The notes beneath the pieces are model-generated. The model was not told where the DNA came from. It did not search any database and worked only from the letters and a program-made list of their open reading frames with translations. A stretch of DNA of 64,000 nt from an uncultured Clostridium sp. Its GTDB lineage: Bacteria; Bacillota; Clostridia; TANB77; CAG-508. The position numbers and the translations under genes were made by a program. The stretch spans positions 1 through 64,000 of the forward strand of contig USEM01000003.1 in NCBI GenBank assembly GCA_900553695.1. Direction: 5' to 3'. Positions 57,080 to 64,000 of this stretch are shown here, one piece after another. Position 1 is the first letter of the stretch; every line of letters starts with the position of its first letter.

Positions 57080-57159
57080 TTACTCCTTTCTTGCGGTTAA
57101 AATCAATTTCTATTATATAATGGATTGCTCTAAATGTCAAGACTAGAAGGATAAAAGTA

Positions 57160-57180
57160 GAGGTGTATTACATACACCTC
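57160..57180 (-). terminator. Terminator of the L,D-transpeptidase gene
   Basis: GAGGTGTA and TACACCTC form an 8-bp stem with a 5-base loop, followed on the minus strand by TACTTTTATC. Confidence 0.7.
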
Positions 57181-57195
57181 CAATATTTTCAATGA

Positions 57196-57897
57196 TTAAT
57201 CGAACAAGTAAAAACCCATGTGTTTCTGTAATTCTACATCTATGTATTTTCTAACATATAAGCCATTTGCTTTGCAGTATTTTTTTATAGCCTCTTCTGT
57301 TGCAGGTCCAAACTTACCATTTGGTGTTTCTGTTAAAAAGCCCAGTTCTTTTAATCTCTTTTGTATTTCAAAAACATCTGAGCCATACATTCCAGATTTC
57401 AAATCTCTAAAACCCTTGCCAAAAGCCCCATATGGGCCATCTACTATTGTTACCTTTGTGCCTATTGGAATAATAGAATATACCTCCGCAGCATCACTAT
57501 TTTCTAATCTTATACACCCATGTGAGCTTGCCCATCCAAGGCTTTTAGGATATACCGTTCCGTGTATTCCAAACTGCCCCCATGGAACATTTAAACCCAT
57601 CCATCTACCGCCAAAACCTTCTCCCCAAGTATCTTTTGTAACTATTCTCCATGTACCAATAGGAGAAGGTGTAGACCACTTTCCTCCAGAGCATTTATAT
57701 GTTTTATATAGTTCTCCATCTTGAAACAAATATAGCTTAGACTCCTCCACATCAACTAAAATCTCAAACTTAGCAGGCTTTGTACTTGTTGCCACAAAAA
57801 GCCCCTTTTTAGGGCATAACCAAATTAATGCAATTAATACAAGTAGAATACTAATTGCAATTATTACTATTATTATTTTCTTATTTATAACTATCAT
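57196..57897 (-). CDS. Membrane-anchored L,D-transpeptidase with peptidoglycan-binding domain
   Basis: 233 aa. One N-terminal helix (IIIVIIAISILLVLIALIWL) and then a YkuD domain with the catalytic signature FGIHGTVYPKSLGWASSHGC and IRLENSDA. A C-terminal PG_binding_1 domain follows (MYGSDVFEIQKRLKELGFL, NGKFGPATEEAIKKY). It would form 3-3 cross-links or modify peptidoglycan outside the membrane. The domain order is common in Clostridia. It is transcribed alone, with a terminator on each side. Confidence 0.92.
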   Translation of the reverse strand: MIVINKKIIIVIIAISILLVLIALIWLCPKKGLFVATSTKPAKFEILVDVEESKLYLFQDGELYKTYKCSGGKWSTPSPIGTWRIVTKDTWGEGFGGRWMGLNVPWGQFGIHGTVYPKSLGWASSHGCIRLENSDAAEVYSIIPIGTKVTIVDGPYGAFGKGFRDLKSGMYGSDVFEIQKRLKELGFLTETPNGKFGPATEEAIKKYCKANGLYVRKYIDVELQKHMGFYLFD

Positions 57898-57939
57898 ATT
57901 AATAATTTTATTCTGGAAAATTGTTTTAAGAACATAAAG

Positions 57940-57980
57940 AAATCGTTCGTCAAATTTTCACATAATTCGACAAACGATTT
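57940..57980 (-). terminator. Hairpin at the end of the hydrogenase operon
   Basis: AAATCGTTTGTC pairs with GACGAACGATTT across a 16-base loop, then TTTCTTT, shortly after the hydA stop. The stem includes TGTCGAA, which is more likely part of the terminator than a Spo0A site. Confidence 0.65.
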
Positions 57981-57990
57981 TTATTATTAC

Positions 57991-59742
57991 CTAGTTTTTA
58001 TATTTTTCTCTTTTCTTATATGTTGTATGTAAATATTTATGTGCTCTGTAACTTCCTGGTGTTTCTAGAAATTCCTCATATAATTCTTTTATATATGGGT
58101 TTTCATGTGATTTTCTTATTTTGCTTTGTTCATCAATTTTGTAGAGTGCTGAGGCTCTGGCTTTTCTTACATCTATGTCGTTTCTCTTTTTTGAACTTAC
58201 TATTGGTTGACCACCGCCCATTATGCAGCCTCCTGGGCATGCCATAATTTCAGCAAATTGATAGTCTGCTTTTCCGTTTTTAATTTCTTCTAGTATTTCT
58301 TGTGCATTCGCAAGTCCATGTGCTACTGCAACTTTTATTTCCTTTTCTCCCATTTTAATTGTTGATTTTTTTATTCCTTCTTTTCCTCTTACTTCTTCAA
58401 ATTCTAGCTTTTCAAGTTCCTTTCCTGTTACCTTTTCATATGCTGTTCTTAATGCCGCTTCCATTACTCCACCTGTTGTACCAAATATTGCTCCTGCCCC
58501 TGTTGCTTCTCCCATTGGGCTATCAAATTCGGAATCTTCTAGTAAGCTCAAATCTATATGTGCTTGTTTTATCATTCTTGCAAGTTCACGTGTTGTTATA
58601 ACACTATCTACATTTGCTAAGCCATCATTTTTCAATTCTTCTCTTACTTTTTCGAATTTCTTAGCAATACATGGCATTACTGATACAACATACATTTTTT
58701 CTGGATCTATTCCCATTTTTTTTGCATAGTAAGATTTTAATATACTTCCAAACATTTCATGTGGAGATTTACAACTTGATAAATGATCTAATTGTTCTGG
58801 ATAATTCATTTCTATGTATCTTACCCAACCTGGGCTACATGAAGTTATCATAGGTAATACTGCTTCTTTATCATTCAATCTTTCAATTAACTCATTTGCT
58901 TCTTCAACTATTGTTAAATCTGCTCCTGTGTTTGTATCAAATACTTTATCAAAGCCTAATCTTTTTAAGGCTGTTACCATTTTGCCTGTTACACAAGTTC
59001 CAATAGGCATTCCAAATTCTTCGCCTAAAGCTGCTCTTACTGCTGGTGCTGTTTGAACTACAACAAATGTATCTTTATCTCTTAATTTTCTCCAAACTGT
59101 TGCTGTTTCATCTTTTTCCTTTAGTGCTCCTACTGGACATGCTTCTATACATTGCCCACAGAAAGTACAGTTTACATTATTTAAACTCTCATCATTTTCA
59201 GCAGCTATTCTTGAATGGAAGCCACGTCCTGCAACATCTATTGCTCCAACTTTTTGAACATTTTTACATGTTGCAACACATCTTTTACACATTATACATT
59301 TACTATTATCTCTAACAATTGATGGAGAAATTTCATCTATAAAAGCTTTTTCCTTTTGTCCTTCATAATGAATTTCTGTTACACCAAATTTATCGGCTAA
59401 TGCTTGTAATTCACAGTTTCCGTTTCTTACACAAGTTAAGCAATCTCTATGATGTGCAGAAAGAATTAAATCTAGTATTATTCTTCTAGCTTCATTTAGT
59501 TCTATTGTATTTGTTTTAATCTTCATTCCTTCTTCTACAATTGTTCTACAAGATGGAACGAATCCTCTTCTGCCTTCTATTTCAACAATACAAATTCTAC
59601 ATTCTCCTGCTTGATTAACATCTTTTAAAAAACATAGTGTTGGAATATCTATTCCTATTTGTTTTGCTGCTTGAAGCACTGTTATACCTTCATTTACTTC
59701 AACTTCTTTTCCATCTATTGTTAATTTTACTTTTTCAGACAT
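57991..59742 (-). CDS. hydA: [FeFe] hydrogenase catalytic subunit (HydA/HndD type)
   Basis: 583 aa. The N-terminus has a 2Fe-2S domain (CFLKDVNQAGECRICIVEIE), a His-Cys cluster region (HHRDCLTCVRNGNCELQ) and two [4Fe-4S] sites (CIMCKRCVATCK and CTFCGQCIEACPVGA). The H-cluster domain holds L1 TSCSPGWVRY, L2 MPCIAKKFE and L3 EIMACPGGCIMGGGQP. The small-subunit-like tail follows (ALYKIDEQSKIRKSHENPYI). It forms a bifurcating or NAD-linked hydrogenase with the two genes upstream. GGGGAAG precedes the ATG; the gap to hydB is 15 bases. Confidence 0.97.
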   Translation of the reverse strand: MSEKVKLTIDGKEVEVNEGITVLQAAKQIGIDIPTLCFLKDVNQAGECRICIVEIEGRRGFVPSCRTIVEEGMKIKTNTIELNEARRIILDLILSAHHRDCLTCVRNGNCELQALADKFGVTEIHYEGQKEKAFIDEISPSIVRDNSKCIMCKRCVATCKNVQKVGAIDVAGRGFHSRIAAENDESLNNVNCTFCGQCIEACPVGALKEKDETATVWRKLRDKDTFVVVQTAPAVRAALGEEFGMPIGTCVTGKMVTALKRLGFDKVFDTNTGADLTIVEEANELIERLNDKEAVLPMITSCSPGWVRYIEMNYPEQLDHLSSCKSPHEMFGSILKSYYAKKMGIDPEKMYVVSVMPCIAKKFEKVREELKNDGLANVDSVITTRELARMIKQAHIDLSLLEDSEFDSPMGEATGAGAIFGTTGGVMEAALRTAYEKVTGKELEKLEFEEVRGKEGIKKSTIKMGEKEIKVAVAHGLANAQEILEEIKNGKADYQFAEIMACPGGCIMGGGQPIVSSKKRNDIDVRKARASALYKIDEQSKIRKSHENPYIKELYEEFLETPGSYRAHKYLHTTYKKREKYKN

Positions 59743-59757
59743 TTAACTTCCCCTTTC

Positions 59758-61612
59758 TTATATAGCTTTAAAGTTACACTTTGAAGCACATAAGCCACAT
59801 TTTATACATTTATTTGTATCTATTTGGTAACCTTCTTCTCTGTTTCCTGAAATTGCTTGAACTGGACAATTTCTAGCACACAAGCCACATCTTTTACATT
59901 TTTCTTGGTTTATTTGGAATTTCTTTAATGCCTTACATTCTCCTGCTGGACAGTTTTTATTTTTTATATGTTCTTCATATTCATTTCTAAAATAGTGAAG
60001 TGTGCTAAGCACAGGGTTTGGCGCTGTTTGTCCTAGTCCACAAATTGATGTTTTCTTTATTGTTTCTGCGAGTACTTCTAGTTTTTCTATATCGCCTTCT
60101 TCTCCTTTTCCTTCTGTAATTCTTTCTAGCATTTCTAACATTCTCTTTGTTCCAATTCTACATGGAGTACATTGACCACAACTCTCATCTACTGTGAATC
60201 CTAAATAGAACTTTGCAAGATTTACCATACATTTTGAGTCGTCCATCACTATAAGTCCACCTGAACCCATCATTGAACCTATTTTTGATAATGATTCATA
60301 ATCTATTGGTGTATCTAAATTTTCTTCTGGAATACAACCCCCTGATGGTCCTCCTGTTTGTGCAGCTTTAAACTTTCTACCATTTGGAATTCCTCCACCA
60401 ATATCAAATACTATTTCTCTTAATGTTGTCCCCATTGGAACTTCTACTAGCCCAACGTTTACAACATTTCCACCTAACGCAAATACCTTTGTTCCTTTAG
60501 ATGTTTCTGTTCCGATACTTGAGTACCATTTTGCTCCATTTAATATTATTTTTGTTATGTTTGCATATGTTTCAACATTATTTATAAGTGTTGGTTTCAT
60601 AAATAGCCCTGCATTTGCTGGGAATGGTGGTTTTAAACGTGGTCTTCCACTTCTTCCTTCAATTGATTCCAGTAATGCTGTTTCTTCTCCACATACAAAT
60701 GCTCCAGCTCCAAGTCTAACTTCTAGGTCGAACTCAAAGCCTGTTCCAAATATGTTTTTACCGTAAAATTCCGTAACTTTTAGCTTGATCTATTGCTGTT
60801 TGAAATCTATGTACTGCTATTGGATATTCTGCTCTTACATAGATATATCCCTTGTTTGCTCCTACACTATATCCTGCTATCATCATTGCTTCTAACACAC
60901 AATGTGGATCTCCTTCTAAAATGCTTCTATCCATAAATGCTCCTGGGTCTCCCTCATCTGCATTACAAACAACATACTTTTGGTCACCCTTTGCTATTCT
61001 TGTGAATTCCCACTTTTTACCTGTTGGGAAGCCTGCTCCACCTCTACCACGAAGTCCTGAATCTGTAACTTCTTTAATTACTTCTTCTGGGGTCATTTCA
61101 AATAGCACTTTTTCTAATGCTTTATATCCATCAAAAGCTATATATTCATCTATATTTTCTGGGTCGATTATGCCACAATTCTTAAGAGCTATTCTTTCTT
61201 GCTTTTTATAGAAATTTAGCTCGTCTAATTGTTTTACTGTTCTTGCATCGATGTCTTGGCACAAAAGTCTTTCTACGATTTTTCCTTCTACAATATGTGT
61301 ATTTATTATTTCTTCGCAATCTTCTGGCTTAACATGTGCATAAAAAACATCTTCTGGTCTTATTATTACTATTGGACCTTTTGCACATAAACCAAAACAG
61401 CCTGTTTGAATTACTTTTACATTTTCAATATTCTTCTCTTTTAATATGTTTCTGAAATTTTCTATAATCTTAGGAGATTTTGAAGATGTACACCCTGTTC
61501 CATGACATACTAGTATATGTTTTTCTGTTGTGTTTGCTTTTAAATTTACTCTTAAATCTAATTCTTCTCTTTTTGATTTCCTTATTTCGTGTATTTGTTC
61601 TAGTGTTTTCAT
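59758..61612 (-). CDS. hydB: Hydrogenase NuoF-like subunit (HydB/HndC); +1 shift at CGG 60761-60763
   Basis: About 617 aa. ATG 61612 has AGGTGG at spacing six. The N-terminal ferredoxin-like part reads [15 protein letters not shown]. The FMN/NADH-binding domain has [38 protein letters not shown] and [12 protein letters not shown]. At residue 284 frame 0 reads SYGILR and stops. Skipping the C of the CGG gives [20 protein letters not shown] and [20 protein letters not shown], the expected NuoF continuation, with Gly at the conserved place. The 4Fe-4S ligands [13 protein letters not shown] and a C-terminal two-cluster ferredoxin follow. A caller ignoring the shift would give two halves and miss the residues coded between 60600 and 60758. 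Confidence 0.94.
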
Positions 61613-61631
61613 ATTATCCACCTCTCTGTTT

Positions 61632-62123
61632 TTATTCTTTTAACATATATTCATCTATTACTTTATCTAATAATTCTGGTGTTGCATTTCCATATACTTC
61701 ATCATTTACTGTAAATACTGGGGCTAGCCCACAAGCACCAATACATCTTGTTGCTTCTATTGAAAACCTGCCATCTTTAGTAGTTTGACCAACATCAATA
61801 CCTAGTTTTTCTTTTAATTTTTCTAAAATTTTCTCTGACCCTTTTACAAAACATGCGGTTCCAAGGCAAACTGATACATTATATTTTCCCTTTGGCTTTA
61901 AGCTGAATCTTGAATAAAATGTTACAACACTATACACTTCTGCCATTGTTAAATTCAAGTATTCTGAAATTTCTAGTTGTGCTTCTTTTGATATATAGCC
62001 AAATGTTTCTTGAAATTCATTTAGAATTTGTATTAGATTACTTTTATCTCTTTCATATTTAGATAATATCCTCTCCATTTTTTCATCTTTGTGGTTTTCT
62101 CCACAGCAACATTCACAGCTCAT
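61632..62123 (-). CDS. hydC: Hydrogenase NuoE-like 2Fe-2S subunit (HydC/HndA)
   Basis: 163 aa. The thioredoxin-like 2Fe-2S domain binds its cluster through CLGTACFVKGS and EATRCIGACGLAPV. MAEVYSVVTFYSRFSLKPKG is typical of NuoE. An unusual Cys-rich start (MSCECCCGENH) precedes it. It delivers or accepts electrons next to HydB. First gene of the three-gene operon hydC-hydB-hydA, which resembles the trimeric electron-bifurcating hydrogenase layout. Confidence 0.95.
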   Translation of the reverse strand: MSCECCCGENHKDEKMERILSKYERDKSNLIQILNEFQETFGYISKEAQLEISEYLNLTMAEVYSVVTFYSRFSLKPKGKYNVSVCLGTACFVKGSEKILEKLKEKLGIDVGQTTKDGRFSIEATRCIGACGLAPVFTVNDEVYGNATPELLDKVIDEYMLKE

Positions 62124-62148
62124 ATTATTCCTCCCTTAATTAATACTT

Positions 62149-63390
62149 TTATATTGCGAATTTTAATAGTTTCATTATCTCAAAAAAGTATGCAACTACA
62201 CCTTTTTTATTTATCTGCTCTGTTGTTTTAATTGGTATTTCGTCTATTATTTCTTCGCCTAGTTTTACTGTTATCTTACCAACTTCTGTATTTGCTGGTA
62301 ATGGTGCTTCAAACCTTTTTGTATATGTTGTTTCAAGTGTAATTGTTTCGTTTGTCTTTAGTGGGTATTTTGTATATTTTGCTTGGTCCAAGTACACTTC
62401 TGGTCTTGTTGTAACACCTTTTCTAACGCGAATTCTCTTTAAATTTACTTTTCTCCATGATAAATATTCATTTTCTACTGCTTCTTCTAAGTCAAATAAT
62501 TTATAGTTTTTGTACGTATATTCTATTAATTTTATTGAATCTTGTGTTCTTATTTTTCTGGTATCTGCTCCTAAAACTACTGTGATTATATCAAAACCAT
62601 CTCTAGAAGTTGATGTAACTAAACACCTTCCAGCTTTACTTGTATAGCCTGTTTTTACACCATTTACACCGCTTAAATATCCTAAAAGCTCATTTGTATT
62701 TGATATTATTTTTTTATTACCATTTATTGTTACTGTGTATTCTCTTGTTGAAACAACTTGTGCTATTTTTTGGTTTTTAAGTGCATAATCTGTTATTTTT
62801 GCAAGTTCTAGAGCTGTTGTGTAATGTGCATCTCTATCTAAGCCATGTGGTGTAACAAAATGTGTACTTGTTAACCCTAAACTCTCTGCTTTTTGGTTCA
62901 TAAGGTCTGCAAATTGTGAAACGCTTCCGGCTGTGCTTATTGCAATTTGAACAGCTGCATCGTTTCCTGAGCATAACATTAACCCATAAAGTAAATCGTT
63001 ATATGTAATTTTATCTCCGGTACCTAAGCCTAGCCTTGAACCTATTGTTGTGGCAGCTTCCTTAGATACTGTTACCTCTTCGTTTAATCTATCTATTCCA
63101 ATGTTTTCCATCATTACTATAGCAGTCATGATTTTTGTTGTGCTTGCCATAGGAACTTTCTGGTTTTCATCTTTCCCCCAAAGTACTTTTCCAGAACTTC
63201 TATCATAAACTACTGCATATCTTGAAAGAATTGATAATTCATTTGAATTTTTAACTTCCTGAACAGCTTCATCAAGCCACACATAATCCCAATCATCCGC
63301 AGTTTCATCTTCTTCATATGCAAGGCTTACAGGACTAATGCTTAATATTATAATTAATAAAATTATTGATAAAAACTTTTTTAATTTCAT
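62149..63390 (-). CDS. dacF: D-alanyl-D-alanine carboxypeptidase (DacF/PBP5 type)
   Basis: About 413 aa. A signal peptide (FLSIILLIIILSISPVSLAY) precedes the S11 peptidase domain with SxxK (MASTTKIMTAIV), SxN (CSGNDAAVQIA) and KTG (GVNGVKTGYTSKAG). A PBP5-type C-terminal beta domain and an amphipathic tail anchor it on the outer membrane face, where it trims peptidoglycan pentapeptides. ATG 63390 has AGGTG ten bases upstream; GTG 63402 is in frame but overlaps that site. It is 25 bases upstream of hydC. Confidence 0.95.
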   Translation of the reverse strand: MKLKKFLSIILLIIILSISPVSLAYEEDETADDWDYVWLDEAVQEVKNSNELSILSRYAVVYDRSSGKVLWGKDENQKVPMASTTKIMTAIVMMENIGIDRLNEEVTVSKEAATTIGSRLGLGTGDKITYNDLLYGLMLCSGNDAAVQIAISTAGSVSQFADLMNQKAESLGLTSTHFVTPHGLDRDAHYTTALELAKITDYALKNQKIAQVVSTREYTVTINGNKKIISNTNELLGYLSGVNGVKTGYTSKAGRCLVTSTSRDGFDIITVVLGADTRKIRTQDSIKLIEYTYKNYKLFDLEEAVENEYLSWRKVNLKRIRVRKGVTTRPEVYLDQAKYTKYPLKTNETITLETTYTKRFEAPLPANTEVGKITVKLGEEIIDEIPIKTTEQINKKGVVAYFFEIMKLLKFAI

Positions 63391-63489
63391 TTCAAAATTC
63401 ACCTTGTATATTTATATTCATATTTATCTTTTGATATGAAAATTCTATCATAAGAGAGAAATTTATTCAATATTTTTTTCCATTTTCTG

Positions 63490-63518
63490 TTTACAAATTT
63501 TAAAAAAGGTTATATTAT
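63490..63518 (+). promoter_or_regulatory. Candidate promoter of the M18 aminopeptidase gene
   Basis: TTTACA at 63490 and TATTAT at 63513 are 17 bases apart, 35 bases before the start codon. The -10 is imperfect and the region is very AT-rich. Confidence 0.4.
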
Positions 63519-63552
63519 ATTGTATATTAATGTGGAAAGGATGGTTTATTTT

Positions 63553-64000
63553 ATGAGTGAAACTGAAAAATTGAAAGATTTTTTGTTTAATACAAAAAAA
63601 TGTGGTTGGGAAACACTTGCAGATAGTGTAAAAAATGATGTTATACGATTTAGTGATGAGTACATTCATTTTCTAAATAGAAGTAAAACAGAAAGAGAAG
63701 CTACAGGTTTTATTACAGAAATTTTAGATAAAAATGGCTTTGTTAATATTAAAGATAAAATGATTTTAGTTCCTGGAGACAAGGTCTACTATGTAAATAG
63801 AGAGAAATCAGTTTATGCTGCTATTATGGGAAACAAGCCTGTTGAAGCAGGTTTGAACATTATTGGTTCTCATATAGATTCTCCAAGACTTGATTTAAAG
63901 CCAAACCCATTATATGAAGATAATGGATTTGCATACTTCAAAACACATTATTATGGTGGTGTTAAGAAATATCAATGGACAACAATTCCTCTTTCTATAC
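63553..64000 (+). CDS. M18 family aminopeptidase, 5' part only (runs off the right edge)
   Basis: The first 149 codons are present. ATG 63553 has AAAGGATGG upstream at spacing eight; the in-frame ATG 63541 overlaps that site. MSETEKLKDFLFNTKKCGWE, then LNIIGSHIDSPRLDLKPNPL gives the first metal-binding His and Asp of clostridial M18 peptidases (aspartyl/vacuolar aminopeptidase I type). It removes N-terminal residues from peptides in the cytosol. No CGG is in the visible part. Confidence 0.9.
   Translation, partial: MSETEKLKDFLFNTKKCGWETLADSVKNDVIRFSDEYIHFLNRSKTEREATGFITEILDKNGFVNIKDKMILVPGDKVYYVNREKSVYAAIMGNKPVEAGLNIIGSHIDSPRLDLKPNPLYEDNGFAYFKTHYYGGVKKYQWTTIPLSI

Noticed and set aside
57966..57972. 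Spo0A box between hydA and the L,D-transpeptidase gene
   Set aside because: The heptamer is part of the arm of a terminator-like hairpin, which explains it better.
3030..60763. The fifteen frameshifts as sequencing or assembly indels
   Set aside because: Errors cluster in homopolymers or at random; all fifteen fall on in-frame CGG, none elsewhere, and two paralogues share the site. I cannot see reads, so this remains the first thing to verify.
3030..60763. Simple reassignment of CGG to another amino acid
   Set aside because: A reassigned triplet would keep the frame. Here the frame moves by one at each CGG, and the conserved continuations require it.
3030..60763. The affected genes as pseudogenes
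   Set aside because: Apart from the one CGG, each has intact motifs, good ribosome binding sites and normal operon context, including core genes such as hydB and prgI. Real pseudogenes would show additional stops and varied lesions.

Overview
The window comes from an AT-rich (about 30% G+C by eye), endospore-forming anaerobe of the class Clostridia (Bacillota), probably an uncultured gut lineage. The evidence is Spo0A, SpoIIID, YabG, Veg, a SipL-type SPOCS/LysM protein and YunB, an [FeFe] hydrogenase with NuoF- and NuoE-like subunits, PPDK, and strong AGGAGG-type ribosome binding sites throughout. Almost all genes lie on the minus strand.

Layout. 1-5.3 kb: three cysteine-rich, sortase-type surface proteins in tandem. 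5.5-17.8 kb: thrS, a DUF84 NTPase, rsmA, htpX, an RNHCP protein, a nucleoside kinase, a DUF5050 protein, an O-antigen-ligase-like protein, then the sporulation block yunB-sipL-veg-yabG. 18-25.7 kb: a metallophosphoesterase, a DUF1015 protein, spoIIID, DUF3137 and DUF2974 proteins, a patatin, nth and a CAP-domain protein. 25.8-40.9 kb: a type IV secretion-like locus with three VirB2-like pilins, two TrbL/VirB6-like proteins, a PrgI/VirB3-like protein, a VirB4 split over two genes, and a lysozyme/C39-type wall hydrolase. No relaxase, coupling protein or integrase is visible. 40.9-41.5 kb has no protein gene; it holds the pilin promoter, a structured repeat, tRNA-Gly(UCC) and hairpins. 41.5-46.9 kb: ppdK, dxs and an acyl-ACP thioesterase. 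46.9-50.4 kb: a fourth and larger cysteine-rich surface protein. 50.5-57.9 kb: spo0A, yigZ, a PP2C-like protein, a flavoprotein, a YnbB-type PLP enzyme, a CorC/HlyC protein and an L,D-transpeptidase. 58-63.4 kb: hydA-hydB-hydC and dacF. The right edge cuts an M18 aminopeptidase.

The main observation concerns decoding. Fifteen genes appear broken by a +1 frameshift, and in every one the break falls on an in-frame CGG codon. Skipping the C, so that the ribosome reads GGA, GGT or GGC, restores the full-length family protein. I checked the CGG/CCG trinucleotides by eye in every protein gene and found no in-frame CGG at any other position; the several dozen other CGG strings on coding strands are out of frame. 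The genes involved are unrelated (hydrogenase subunit, flavoprotein, DUF84, RNHCP, PrgI, two TrbL paralogues at the homologous residue, surface proteins and others). The parsimonious reading is that CGG is not decoded as arginine here and that C-GGN is translated with a +1 shift, as glycine. This resembles the AGG-Y frameshifts described in Perkinsus mitochondria. I know of no bacterial precedent. The CDS coordinates below are given across the shift.
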